From Larkinella arboricola (GTDB taxonomy: Bacteria > Bacteroidota > Bacteroidia > Cytophagales > Spirosomataceae), in contig NZ_QLMC01000001.1 of the NCBI RefSeq assembly GCF_003259745.1, positions 868,001 to 932,000 of the forward strand: a stretch of DNA of 64,000 bases. The letters are read 5' to 3'. A model generated the notes under the pieces. That model had not been told where the DNA came from. It worked only from the letters and a program-made list of their open reading frames with translations, and searched no databases. The translations under genes were made by a program, and so were the position numbers. This document shows, one piece after another, positions 50,361 through 59,841 of the stretch. Position 1 is the stretch's first letter. Each line of letters begins with the position of its first letter.

Positions 50361-51692
50361 ATGAACCCAAATATTCCACGTACGGATCGAAAGCGTGTAG
50401 TGATTGTGGGGGCAGGGTTCGGAGGCTTGCGGCTGGCCCGCAAACTCTCAAGCCGGAAAGAGTTTCAGGTCGTTCTGATCAATAAAAATAACTTCCACGA
50501 ATTTCAGCCGCTCTATTACCAGGTGGCCACTTCCGGGCTGGAAGCCAGTTCCATTCTTTTTCCACTTCGAGCGGTTTTTCAGGACTGCAAAAACGTTCAC
50601 ATCCGGGTTACTACCGTTACGATGGTACATCCCGACACCAAAACCATCGATACCGACCTCGGACCGATTGAATACGACTATCTGGTGGTAGGCATCGGGG
50701 CGGATACGAATTTCTTTGGCCAGAAGAACATCATCGAGCGGGCGCTGCCCATGAAGTCGGTTTCGGAGGCCATTACGCTTCGGAATCGGATGTTGCAGAG
50801 TTTCGAGGATGCACTCTCCGTTGATAGCCTGGACGAAAAAGAAGGTTTTTTGAACGTGGTCGTAGTGGGAGGGGGGCCTACGGGTGTCGAACTATGCGGA
50901 ACGTTTGCCGAAATGCGGAAAACCGTTCTGCCGAGCGATTATCCCGAACTGGATTTCCGGATGATGAAAATTTATCTGATCGAATCCGGAGCCGAGTTGC
51001 TGGGGCCGATGTCGCAGGAATCGCAGGTCAAATCCCTGAAATACCTCGAAAAACTCGGCGTTATCGTCAGGCTAAAGACGCGGGTGCAGGATTTCGACGG
51101 ACGGTATGTGTACATGAACGATGGAACCACCATCCGGACCAACAATCTAGTCTGGGCGGCTGGCGTTCGGGCCAATGCCCTCAACGGGTTGCCAGCGGAA
51201 GCCCTGGGCCGGGGCGGACGGCTTATGGTCAACCGGTTTAGTCAGGTGCAGGGCTTTACGGACATTTTCGCCATTGGTGACATTGCGCTGATGACGGAAG
51301 AGAAATACCCGGACGGCCACCCGCAGATTGCCCAACCGGCCATCCAGCAGGGCAAGCATCTGGCCGAAAACCTGATCCGAACGGTGAAAGGCGAGCCGAT
51401 GAAGGAGTTCCGGTACAAAGACCTCGGCACAATGGCCACCATCGGGCGCGGAAAAGCCGTGGTCGATCTGCCGTTCTGGAGTTTTCAGGGCGTTTTTGCC
51501 TGGATGGTGTGGCTGTTTGTTCACCTGATGGCCATTGTAGGAGTGAAAAACCGGCTCCTGATTTTAATCAACTGGGGTTGGAATTACCTGAGCGACGACC
51601 AGTCGTTGCGGTTGATCATTAAGCCCAAACTGCCAAAAGGCAATATGGAAGCAATCAGGCAGAAGGTCGAAGATCAGTTGGTGACTAAATAG
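50361..51692 (+). CDS. Type II NADH:quinone oxidoreductase-like flavoprotein
   Basis: 443 residues. FAD motif VIVGAGFGGLRLARKL (about 14-29), NAD motif VVVVGGGPTGVELCGTFAEM (near 166-185), and AIGDIALM in the second FAD region. The C-terminal part has a hydrophobic patch (GVFAWMVWLFVHLMAIVG) as in membrane-associated NDH-2, which passes electrons from NADH to quinone without pumping protons. Length matches NDH-2. Standalone gene. Confidence 0.92.
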   Translation: MNPNIPRTDRKRVVIVGAGFGGLRLARKLSSRKEFQVVLINKNNFHEFQPLYYQVATSGLEASSILFPLRAVFQDCKNVHIRVTTVTMVHPDTKTIDTDLGPIEYDYLVVGIGADTNFFGQKNIIERALPMKSVSEAITLRNRMLQSFEDALSVDSLDEKEGFLNVVVVGGGPTGVELCGTFAEMRKTVLPSDYPELDFRMMKIYLIESGAELLGPMSQESQVKSLKYLEKLGVIVRLKTRVQDFDGRYVYMNDGTTIRTNNLVWAAGVRANALNGLPAEALGRGGRLMVNRFSQVQGFTDIFAIGDIALMTEEKYPDGHPQIAQPAIQQGKHLAENLIRTVKGEPMKEFRYKDLGTMATIGRGKAVVDLPFWSFQGVFAWMVWLFVHLMAIVGVKNRLLILINWGWNYLSDDQSLRLIIKPKLPKGNMEAIRQKVEDQLVTK

Positions 51693-51707
51693 ATATTAGT
51701 CAACAAA

Positions 51708-51740
51708 TTTGACTATCTCTTGAATTGGAGTATAAATTTG
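51708..51740 (+). promoter_or_regulatory. Full Bacteroidota promoter for the fatty acid hydroxylase
   Basis: TTTG at 51708-51711 and TAAATTTG at 51733-51740 are separated by 21 nt, within the 17-23 nt spacing of Bacteroidota promoters. Transcription would begin near 51747 and leave a leader of about 55 nt. Confidence 0.6.
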
Positions 51741-51801
51741 CGCTTAATATACACACCCATCGCCACCGTGTTCCCTAACGTCCGGTGGATTTTAACTGTT
51801 T

Positions 51802-52434
51802 ATGATTATGGAACAAACAATAACCAAAAACAAAGTCAGACCGAAAAATAGTGGCACTAAACCGTTGTTCGAGAACCCCATTCTGGAACGCCTGTCACGC
51901 ACCCACATTTCTGTTCCGATTACCATTTACCTGATCACTTCTACATTTTTTTGCTGGTATGCGTTTGAATATACCGACATGTCGGCGGCCTGGATTGGCT
52001 TCCTGTTTTTCGCAGGAATAACGGTCTTCACGCTGGTTGAGTACGCCGTTCACCGGGGCGTTTTCCATATGGAAACCGATACGCCAGCCAAGGCCAAGAT
52101 TCAGTACACCTTTCACGGGATTCACCACGAGTACCCGAAAGATAAAACCCGGCTGGCGATGCCCCCGGCTGCGGCTATTTTTGTCGGTGCAGCGTTATTT
52201 GCTGTCATGTTTTTGCTGCTGGGCGAAGCCTCTTATGCGTTTTTTCCCGGCTTTCTGGTCGGTTATTCAGGCTATTTGTTCGTGCATTTTATCGTCCATG
52301 CCTACGCACCGCCTAAGAACTTTTTCAAGTGGCTCTGGATTAACCACTCGGTTCACCACTACAAAGACCACGACAAAAATTACGGTGTTTCGTCGCCGGT
52401 TTGGGATTACGTGTTTGGAACCTATATGAAATAA
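51802..52434 (+). CDS. Sterol desaturase/fatty acid hydroxylase-family membrane enzyme
   Basis: 210 residues with four likely helices and the di-iron histidine boxes HRGVFH (near 80-85), HGIHHEYP (near 103-110), HFIVHAY and HSVHHYKDHDKNYG (near 180-193). This is the fatty acid 2-hydroxylase (Scs7/FA2H-like) branch. It may hydroxylate fatty acids of sphingolipids or other envelope lipids, which some Bacteroidota make; this is inference. An alternative start is the ATG at 51808. A long hairpin follows 57 nt after the stop. Confidence 0.88.
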   Translation: MIMEQTITKNKVRPKNSGTKPLFENPILERLSRTHISVPITIYLITSTFFCWYAFEYTDMSAAWIGFLFFAGITVFTLVEYAVHRGVFHMETDTPAKAKIQYTFHGIHHEYPKDKTRLAMPPAAAIFVGAALFAVMFLLLGEASYAFFPGFLVGYSGYLFVHFIVHAYAPPKNFFKWLWINHSVHHYKDHDKNYGVSSPVWDYVFGTYMK

Positions 52435-52490
52435 GCGGTTGCCTGGGCGATAGCGTATAAAAAACGACGGGCAAGCTGTAGGTAAAGATC

Positions 52491-52545
52491 TGGGTCACCG
52501 GATGGGTCAACTCTCCAAAGCAGGGCTGAATCATCCGGTGACCCA
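52491..52545 (+). terminator. 14-bp perfect hairpin with T-rich tail
   Basis: TGGGTCACCGGATG (52491-52504) pairs perfectly with CATCCGGTGACCCA (52532-52545). The loop is 27 nt and a T-rich stretch (ATTTATTTTTC) follows. It ends the hydroxylase transcript before the sigma-factor gene. Confidence 0.72.
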
Positions 52546-52646
52546 ATTTATTTTTCTCAGTAGTACTATTTTAAAATAAGTCCCATTTACTCATAAGATT
52601 TATGATATTTGTAATTTAGATAAAAAATCAGCGTTTTATTCCGGCT

Positions 52647-53249
52647 ATGTACAAAAGCGGCAGTCCTCATTCTCCGGAAATTGAAGAAGACCTTCGATTG
52701 TTAAATGCCATAGCGAATGACGACCGAAAAGCGCTCAGTAAACTCTATGACCGGTATTGGAACCAGCTTCTACGGGTCGCGTATCAGAAAGTCAGATCCC
52801 ACGAAGTTGCGGAGGAATTGGTTCAGAACCTGTTTATCAAACTCTGGGAAGGCCGGAAACGATTCCAGATTCAGCGGGTCGATTTGTATTTATTTGCCGC
52901 TCTCAAATTTGCTATAATCGATTACATCCGCCATTTAACCCGGCAGGAAGAGTTTACGTTCTATTACGAATCCTTTGTTTCGGAAGCCACGACAGATACC
53001 GAAGATCAACTGGCGCATCATGATCTCATTAATGCGGTTCAGCTCCTTCTGGCCCAGCTTCCGGTGAAGACCCAGGAAGTATTCCGGCTGTGTCGGTTCG
53101 AAGACCTGTCTACCGAAGAAGCGGCCTACCGGCTTCAGCTTACCGAAAAAACGGTCGAGTATCATCTCACCAAAGCCCTTAAGGTACTCCGTGAACATCT
53201 GCACGAATATGCCTATCTAATGCCTTATTTTATCCTTCTCTTCTCCTGA
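52647..53249 (+). CDS. ECF sigma factor of a SusC/SusD uptake system
   Basis: 200 residues. Region 2: ALSKLYDRYWNQLLRVAYQKVRSHEVAEELVQNLFIKLWEG (about 35-75). Region 4: LPVKTQEVFRLCRFEDLSTEEAAYRLQLTEKTVEYHLTKAL (about 135-180). This is the Bacteroides-expansion family of sigma-70 factors. A FecR-type anti-sigma gene follows 189 nt later, then susC and susD, so it probably drives that operon when the outer-membrane receptor signals. Confidence 0.93.
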   Translation: MYKSGSPHSPEIEEDLRLLNAIANDDRKALSKLYDRYWNQLLRVAYQKVRSHEVAEELVQNLFIKLWEGRKRFQIQRVDLYLFAALKFAIIDYIRHLTRQEEFTFYYESFVSEATTDTEDQLAHHDLINAVQLLLAQLPVKTQEVFRLCRFEDLSTEEAAYRLQLTEKTVEYHLTKALKVLREHLHEYAYLMPYFILLFS

Positions 53250-53438
53250 TTCATTCAGCGCTCCTCCTTTCCCGAAGTACTTCCCGCCAAAAAATACAAA
53301 TAGGATTATTTGAACAAATTTCCCTTTATTCTTCCCATAACCTATAATCTTATCAGGGACTTCGAAAAACGTTTAGGCTGCTGCAAGGCTTTTTTCGTCT
53401 TTACCAGTAGAAGCATTCAAAGGTATTGACAACCGCTT

Positions 53439-54482
53439 ATGCGCCCGGAAGAATTTCAAGAGTTACTGCATAAATACCGGGAGGGGCGGTGTACTCCGGA
53501 GGAGGTCCGTCAGCTTGATCTATGGTATAAAAAATTAAGTACGCAAAAGGAGTGGACTTTGACAGAAGCCGAAGAAGCGCAGGTTAAAGCCCGGCTCTGG
53601 AATCGGATTGACGAAAAAACGACGCCAGCAACAACGCGACCGCTCAACCCCTGGAAGAGTTACCGTCGGTATATGGCGCTGGCGGCATCCGTTGTGCTTG
53701 TCAGTGTGGGCTACTGGGTATGGCTACGCAGCAGCACCTCCCAGCGGCAGCCGGAAAGCCGTTTTGAAGCCGCCGGAGCGTATAAGAAGGTCAATACAAC
53801 GACTCATATCGAGAGCCTGACACTGGCAGATGGCAGTGTGGTTAACCTGTACCCCCAGAGCAGCATTGCTTACTCCCGGATGGAGAATTCCAAAAAGCGG
53901 GAAGTCTGGCTAACCGGCAGCGCCTTTTTCAACGTCCATAAAGATTCGCAATGGCCATTTTTTGTCTATAGCGGGTCGGTGGTTACGCAGGTGTTGGGAA
54001 CCAGTTTCTGGGTCAAAGCCCCCGAAGGGTCCAAAGCGATTGAGGTGGCCGTACGGACGGGACGCGTATCCGTTTTTGAACAGAATGCCGCGATCCGGCG
54101 AAAAAACGATCAGCAGGCGGCTAATCAGAGTACAGGCGTCGTTTTAACGCCCAATCAGAAAGCAACTTTCTTTTCCACGAATAACCATTGGGTAACGGGC
54201 CTGGTCACCCGTCCCGAGCTGGTTGGAACGACACCGGCGGTTACTAATCAGCGCTTTACGTATGAAGAAGCGACCCTGGACGAGGTTCTGGCTGAACTGG
54301 GCAAGGCGTACGGCATCGAAATGGTTATTGGCAACGATGGGCTACATACCTGTACGTTCACCGGAGATCTCAGTAAACAACCTTTATACACCAAGCTGGA
54401 TCTGATCTGCCAGTCGATCAATGCGCAATACGAAGTTCGGGGCACCCGCATTCTGATCAACGGTTCAGGATGCACGCCCTAA
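53439..54482 (+). CDS. FecR-family anti-sigma factor
   Basis: 347 residues. A short cytoplasmic N-terminal segment (1-85, acidic, with REGRCTPEEVRQLDLWY) is followed by one helix (about 75-95, YMALAASVVLVSVGYWVW). The periplasmic FecR domain (about 120-225) has LADGSVVNLYPQSSIAYSR and EVWLTGSAFFNVHKD. The C-terminal STN-like part (FTGDLSKQPLYTKLDLICQS) contacts the receptor. It transmits the signal from the SusC receptor to the sigma factor. Position fits exactly. Confidence 0.94.
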   Translation: MRPEEFQELLHKYREGRCTPEEVRQLDLWYKKLSTQKEWTLTEAEEAQVKARLWNRIDEKTTPATTRPLNPWKSYRRYMALAASVVLVSVGYWVWLRSSTSQRQPESRFEAAGAYKKVNTTTHIESLTLADGSVVNLYPQSSIAYSRMENSKKREVWLTGSAFFNVHKDSQWPFFVYSGSVVTQVLGTSFWVKAPEGSKAIEVAVRTGRVSVFEQNAAIRRKNDQQAANQSTGVVLTPNQKATFFSTNNHWVTGLVTRPELVGTTPAVTNQRFTYEEATLDEVLAELGKAYGIEMVIGNDGLHTCTFTGDLSKQPLYTKLDLICQSINAQYEVRGTRILINGSGCTP

Positions 54483-54563
54483 ATTCAACGGATCTTAACT
54501 GTTTTACCCTAACCGCCCAAACCCAATACCGTATGCTGTAATCAGCCCTATTGTAAAAACAAA

Positions 54564-54593
54564 AAGCCGACAGTGCGCCAACACTACCGGCTT
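54564..54593 (+). promoter_or_regulatory. Hairpin in the leader of susC
   Basis: AAGCCG (54564-54569) pairs with CGGCTT (54588-54593), with an inner AGTG/CACT stem after a two-base internal loop. It is 103 nt upstream of the susC start in the 213-nt spacer 54483-54695; nothing else stands out there. It could end or attenuate transcription between fecR and susC. The role is a guess. Confidence 0.4.
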
Positions 54594-54695
54594 ACGAACG
54601 TCCCTGTTGCAAACCTGACATTCGTCTGTCCAGATGAATCCGGGGTTTGTTTTGTCGAATCTTTTCCACGAATCCTAACAAAACAATCCAAATGT

Positions 54696-57600
54696 ATGAA
54701 AATTTTACGAGAGTTCGGTTTGATCTTAGTAACCGTCATGAAAATCTCGCTGCCCAATTTTTGCCTGATTCTCCTGTTTACCAGTGCGTCGTACGCATTT
54801 GAGGTCGAGGCTCAGGATATCCTCAATCGGAGCATTTCTATTAAGGCCGACAACACTCCACTCAAAACCGTTCTGAACAAACTCGAGCACCTGGCCGATG
54901 TCAAATTCGTCTATAGCCCGAATACGATCCGTTCGAACCGGAAAGTGACTATTGACATGACGAGCCGGAAGTTGTCGGAGATACTGCATACGCTGCTTTC
55001 CCCGCTGAATCTGACTTATAAAGTGATTGGCGGTCAAATCCTGCTTAGCTCACCACAGCTTGGAGATCCCCCCGTGCCGGCAGCCGAAATGGATAATACC
55101 CCCTCGCTGAAAGCCGAACGGCAGGACCGAAGCCTCTCCGGACGGGTAACCGATGAAAAAGGAGAAGCACTGCCGGGTGTAAGCATCGTCATCAAAGGCA
55201 CCCAGAAAGGAACGGTTACGGATGCCGACGGGCGGTATCAAATCGCCGTCCCGGAAGGAGATGTAACCCTGATTTTCAGCTTTGTGGGCTATACCGCCCA
55301 GGAAATGGCGGTCGGCAGTGAGAGTGTCCTGGATGTCAAGTTAAATGCCGATGTCAAGGCTTTGTCGGAAGTGGTGGTGGTAGGTTATGGCTCGGTTTCT
55401 AAAAAAGATGTGACCGGCGCGGTATCCACCATTGAAGGCGACGACATCAGAAACATGCCGGTGCGCACGGCAACCGACGTATTGCAGGGCAAAGCCGCCG
55501 GTATTCAGGTTACGCAGAGCAGTGGTAGCCCCGGTTCGATGGGCGTCGTCCGGATTCGCGGTATTGGTTCCATCAACGGCGAAAACCAGCCCTTATACAT
55601 CGTGGATGGGCTGCCGCAAAGTGGAATCGGCTGGCTGAACCCCAACGATATTCAGTCGATGGATATCCACAAAGACGCGTCGGCTGCGGCCATCTATGGT
55701 TCACGGGCCTCCAACGGGGTGGTTATTATTACCACCAAAAGAGGCAGTAAAAAAGAAGCAGCCAGTGTTTCGTATGACGCCTATTACGGGGTGCAATCGC
55801 CCTGGAAAAGACCGAATATGCTGAACGCGGAAGAGTTTATTACCTATAAAAACCGGGCGGCCACGGCGGCCGGGGCTGCTTTACCCGCCAACTTTTCCAC
55901 GCCCCAGAACATTGAGGCCGTGCTGCGTTTTGTCAATGCCAATACCGGTCCGAACGGTACCGACTGGTGGAAGCAGATCACCCACTACAACGCTCCCATT
56001 CAAAGCCATAACCTGACCGTAACGGGCGGAACCCAGAACCTCGACTTTGCTACTTCACTGGGGTATATGGATCAGCAGGGGATCGTAAGAGGCTCGGATT
56101 ATGACCGGATTTCGTGGCGCAACAACCTCAATGCCCAGATCAGCAATCGAATCAAACTAGGCACCAATTTCGCCCTGGTTTACGAAAGCCGCCGGAACAT
56201 CGACGAAAACAATCCGTATACCGGTACGATTTTCAGCGCCATGACCGCCGATCCGATTACGCCGGTTTACCGCAACAATCTGACCGAAGTGCCTTCTTTT
56301 CTGGGAACGATCATGAGCGGGTATCAGGCCAACAACCCGTTCTCGCAATACGCCGGAATTCTGTACTCCAACAAGCCTAACCCGGTTGCGCAGATTGAGC
56401 GGATGCGCCAAAGCATCTGGGAGGGAATTAGTTTAAAAGGAGGGGCCAACCTGGAAGTGAAAATCGTGGAACCGCTGAAGTTTCGCAGCAATTTTGGCGT
56501 TGATATCCAACGGAGCATTTCCAAAGGTTTTTCACCCCAATACGACCTCAACGCGTATGATCGGAGTGTGCTGAACAGCGTGAGCAATTATTCGTGGTGG
56601 ACCAACTACTTCGTCTGGGAGAACGTTCTGACCTTCGATCAGATGTGGGATAAACACCACGTAACGGCGCTGGCGGGTACGTCGGCCGAGCTGACCAAGG
56701 GGCTTGAATACGGCGCATCGAAGCAGGGAATCGTCAATAACGAGGAGGATATGCGGATTATCAATGCGGCCACTATCAACCCCGGCGCGTCGGGTTACCA
56801 GGCCTCCAACTCCCTGAATTCGTATTTCGGTCGGGTTAGCTACGGGTATGACGGGAAATACATCCTGACCGCCAACATCCGCCGGGATGGCACCTCGCGT
56901 TTTGCCCAGGAATATCGGTGGGGAACATTCCCTTCCGTATCGGCAGCCTGGAATTTTACGCGGGAGGATTTTGTCCAGAATGCCACGTCACAATGGCTTT
57001 CCAACGGTAAGTTGCGGGTTAGCTACGGCAGCATCGGAAACCAGAATGTAGGCGGAGGAGCTTACCTGTCTACCTATGGCAATACCAACCGTTATTTATT
57101 CGGTGATAATTCTACGCCTTATCTGGGTGCCGGACGTATCTCCATCGGCAATCCGCTGTTGCAATGGGAAACCTCTACTCAAACCGACGTTGGTCTTGAT
57201 ATGACCTTATTTGCCGGAAAGCTGGACTTTACGGTTGATTATTTCCATAAGGGAATTGACAACATGCTCCTGATTGTGCCGTTACCCACGACCCTGGGCT
57301 TCCCGAACTTCCCGTGGTCCAATGCGGGCAAAATGATCAACAAAGGGTGGGAGTTTGCCGTAGGTCATGAGAATAAAATCGGCGATTTCCAGTTCAATGC
57401 CCGCGCTACGCTTTCTACCGTCCGCAATAAAGTAGCTACGTTGGGCGGTGGCGAACCGATCTATTCAACGGCCCACTTAGGGGAAACGATCACTAAAACC
57501 GAAGAAGAAATGTCGGTAGGGTATTACTTCGGGTGGATGACCGACGGAATCTTCCAAACCCAGGAGGAAGTGAATAACAGCCCTCAGAAAGGTCTTTCGA

Positions 57601-58178
57601 CGCCGGGCGACCTGCGGTTCAAGGACATCAATGGCGATGGACTCCTGAATGCCAATGACCGCGTAAAGATTGGAAACCCCTGGCCGGACTTTATCTACGG
57701 GTTAACGCTAAATGCTTCTTATAAAGGATTCGATCTGAGTGCCTTCTTTCAGGGTTCGCAGGGCAATGACGTAATGAACATCCTGCGGTATGATACGGAA
57801 GCCGGTACGGGTTGGTATAATGCTCCGAAAGAATTTCTGGAGAAAGCCTGGAATGGCCCCGGAAGTACCAACAAATACTACAAAATCTCGCAAAACGCCG
57901 GTCTGAACACCAACGTGTCCGACTATTTCGTAGAAGATGGCTCGTACATGCGATTGAAGAACCTGCAACTGGGGTACAATCTGCCGAATGGGGTTCTACA
58001 GAGCCTGAAAATCAAGCAGGCCCGCTTTTACATTGGCTCACAAAACCTGTTTACGATTACGAAGTATTCGGGACTCGACCCCGAAATGGGCTCTACCGAT
58101 CCTAAACTGATGGGCATTGATCAGGGCTATTTCCCCCAGGCCCGCACGTTTATGTTTGGTATCAATGCGCGGTTCTAA
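54696..58178 (+). CDS. SusC/RagA-type TonB-dependent outer-membrane receptor with STN domain
   Basis: 1160 residues starting at ATG 54696, giving a signal peptide (about 1-39) ending YAFEVEA-QD. Then an STN domain (about 45-120, NTPLKTVLNKLEHLADVKFVYS), a carboxypeptidase-D-like domain (about 145-235, LSGRVTDEKGEALPGVSI), the plug (about 240-350, MPVRTATDVLQGKAAGIQ) and a 22-strand barrel ending in FMFGINARF. The STN domain is what FecR-regulated receptors use to signal to the anti-sigma factor. It imports a large substrate, probably a carbohydrate, together with SusD. The in-frame start at 54573 would add a leader without signal character. Confidence 0.95.
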   Translation: MKILREFGLILVTVMKISLPNFCLILLFTSASYAFEVEAQDILNRSISIKADNTPLKTVLNKLEHLADVKFVYSPNTIRSNRKVTIDMTSRKLSEILHTLLSPLNLTYKVIGGQILLSSPQLGDPPVPAAEMDNTPSLKAERQDRSLSGRVTDEKGEALPGVSIVIKGTQKGTVTDADGRYQIAVPEGDVTLIFSFVGYTAQEMAVGSESVLDVKLNADVKALSEVVVVGYGSVSKKDVTGAVSTIEGDDIRNMPVRTATDVLQGKAAGIQVTQSSGSPGSMGVVRIRGIGSINGENQPLYIVDGLPQSGIGWLNPNDIQSMDIHKDASAAAIYGSRASNGVVIITTKRGSKKEAASVSYDAYYGVQSPWKRPNMLNAEEFITYKNRAATAAGAALPANFSTPQNIEAVLRFVNANTGPNGTDWWKQITHYNAPIQSHNLTVTGGTQNLDFATSLGYMDQQGIVRGSDYDRISWRNNLNAQISNRIKLGTNFALVYESRRNIDENNPYTGTIFSAMTADPITPVYRNNLTEVPSFLGTIMSGYQANNPFSQYAGILYSNKPNPVAQIERMRQSIWEGISLKGGANLEVKIVEPLKFRSNFGVDIQRSISKGFSPQYDLNAYDRSVLNSVSNYSWWTNYFVWENVLTFDQMWDKHHVTALAGTSAELTKGLEYGASKQGIVNNEEDMRIINAATINPGASGYQASNSLNSYFGRVSYGYDGKYILTANIRRDGTSRFAQEYRWGTFPSVSAAWNFTREDFVQNATSQWLSNGKLRVSYGSIGNQNVGGGAYLSTYGNTNRYLFGDNSTPYLGAGRISIGNPLLQWETSTQTDVGLDMTLFAGKLDFTVDYFHKGIDNMLLIVPLPTTLGFPNFPWSNAGKMINKGWEFAVGHENKIGDFQFNARATLSTVRNKVATLGGGEPIYSTAHLGETITKTEEEMSVGYYFGWMTDGIFQTQEEVNNSPQKGLSTPGDLRFKDINGDGLLNANDRVKIGNPWPDFIYGLTLNASYKGFDLSAFFQGSQGNDVMNILRYDTEAGTGWYNAPKEFLEKAWNGPGSTNKYYKISQNAGLNTNVSDYFVEDGSYMRLKNLQLGYNLPNGVLQSLKIKQARFYIGSQNLFTITKYSGLDPEMGSTDPKLMGIDQGYFPQARTFMFGINARF

Positions 58179-58199
58179 CTTCTTAAAAAGCAGAGAAAC

Positions 58200-59801
58200 A
58201 TGAAAAAGACATTATGGATCATACTCGTTACTTTTTTGTCCATTATCGGGACATCCTGCTCTGAAAAGTATCTGGATCGTCCTCCGCTGGGTAACCAAAC
58301 GGACGAAAACTTTTATAAATCACCCGATGCCGGTTTTAAAATGCTGGTGACCTGTTACCGCGGCTTTTACGACTTCTGGGGGTATCAGGCCGCCCGCGCC
58401 GAACTGGGTAACATGGCCACCGACGATAGCGATAAAGGCGGTTCGGATGCCGGAGACCGGCCTTTCGTCACGGATCTGGGTTTTGGCCGGACGTTGTCTT
58501 CCAATGAAACGCTTCAGGGATACTGGGCTGCCTGCTACCGGGCCATTGGCGAATGCAATGTAGCCCTGGAACGCTTACCCGATGCGCCGTTGATCGATGC
58601 CAGCGGAAACCCGTTGGCCGAATCGGTCAGGAAGCGTTATCTGGCCGAGATTAAGTTTCTGCGGGCGTTCTTTTATCTGGACCTGGTACGGGTTTATGGC
58701 GATGTGCCGCTGATTACCAGAACCTTAACCGTTGATGACCGCTCTAAGCTGGTTCGGGAAAACAAACAGAACGTCTTCAAATTTATTGAACAGGAATTTA
58801 CGGCGGCTGCCAACGAACCCAATCTGCCTTCCCGAAACGCGCTCCCCGCGGCTGAACTCGGACGGGTTACGCAGGAAGCGGCCTGGTCTATGCTGGCCCG
58901 TACCTATCTGTTTTTTGCCAAAGACGATAAGAGCCTGTTTGCCAAAGCCCGGGATGCCGCCAAAAAAGTAATTGATTCCAAGGCTTTTGAACTCCATCCG
59001 CAGTTTCAGGAGATTTTTCTGGAACACGGCTACAAAACCAAAGAAGCCGTCTTCTCCATCATTATGGGCGACAATCCGGCGGCCTTCATTTACGGCAGTA
59101 CCATCCCGGTGTATTGTTCACCACGGGGCGCTACCGGCGGTTGGGGCTTCGATTGCCCGACTCAGGATCTGGTCAGTGAATTCGAGCCGGGGGACCCGCG
59201 ACTGCTGTTTTCCGTTCTGAAAGAAGGAGATGTTTTTCCAAAAGCGTCGTCGCAGCGCGAAGTGCTCGACTTTTCCACCTATCCCAATACGGGGTATCAC
59301 AATCGGAAAGTCTATCTGCCCGAATCCCGTCGGGGCCAGGGCTGGGGTGATGATGCCTGGACCTACCATCCCATCCGTTATGCCGATGTATTGCTGATGT
59401 ACGCAGAGGCCCTGCTGGAAAGCGGTGGCGATAAACAGGAAGTAGCCAATTACATCAATATGGTCAGACGGCGGGCCAGCAGTTCTTCGAGAAAGGATGT
59501 AGAAGCCCTGTCGCGGGCGATCACCATTGCGGCAATTCCGCTTCCCGACGTCAAGGCTTCTGATAACCTGCAAACGGCCGTCCGGCACGAGCGCCGGGTC
59601 GAACTGGCGCTGGAATACCACCGGCTGTACGATCTGATGCGCTGGGGCAAACTGGTAGAAACCATGAATACATATTCCAGGAAGCCCAATTCGAATGGGA
59701 AGGGTGCGAACTTTAAAGCCGGAATTAATGAAATATTTCCGATTCCGCAGGTAGAAATAGACCGTTCTGCGGGTTCAATTATTCAGAATCCCGGCTACTA
59801 A
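58200..59801 (+). CDS. SusD/RagB-family surface lipoprotein
   Basis: 533 residues; lipoprotein signal MKKTLWIILVTFLSIIGTSC with Cys20, then SEKYLDRPPLG as usual for the family. The SusD fold is seen in EIKFLRAFFYLDLVRVYGDVPLIT (TPR-like helices) and in the C-terminal RHERRVELALEYHRLYDLMRWGKLVE ... IFPIPQVEIDRS ... NPGY. It captures substrate at the cell surface and closes over SusC. It is 21 nt after susC. Confidence 0.95.
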   Translation: MKKTLWIILVTFLSIIGTSCSEKYLDRPPLGNQTDENFYKSPDAGFKMLVTCYRGFYDFWGYQAARAELGNMATDDSDKGGSDAGDRPFVTDLGFGRTLSSNETLQGYWAACYRAIGECNVALERLPDAPLIDASGNPLAESVRKRYLAEIKFLRAFFYLDLVRVYGDVPLITRTLTVDDRSKLVRENKQNVFKFIEQEFTAAANEPNLPSRNALPAAELGRVTQEAAWSMLARTYLFFAKDDKSLFAKARDAAKKVIDSKAFELHPQFQEIFLEHGYKTKEAVFSIIMGDNPAAFIYGSTIPVYCSPRGATGGWGFDCPTQDLVSEFEPGDPRLLFSVLKEGDVFPKASSQREVLDFSTYPNTGYHNRKVYLPESRRGQGWGDDAWTYHPIRYADVLLMYAEALLESGGDKQEVANYINMVRRRASSSSRKDVEALSRAITIAAIPLPDVKASDNLQTAVRHERRVELALEYHRLYDLMRWGKLVETMNTYSRKPNSNGKGANFKAGINEIFPIPQVEIDRSAGSIIQNPGY

Positions 59802-59841
59802 CCAAACAGCCGGGGTTCTGCCCCAACCTTAATAATTCTGT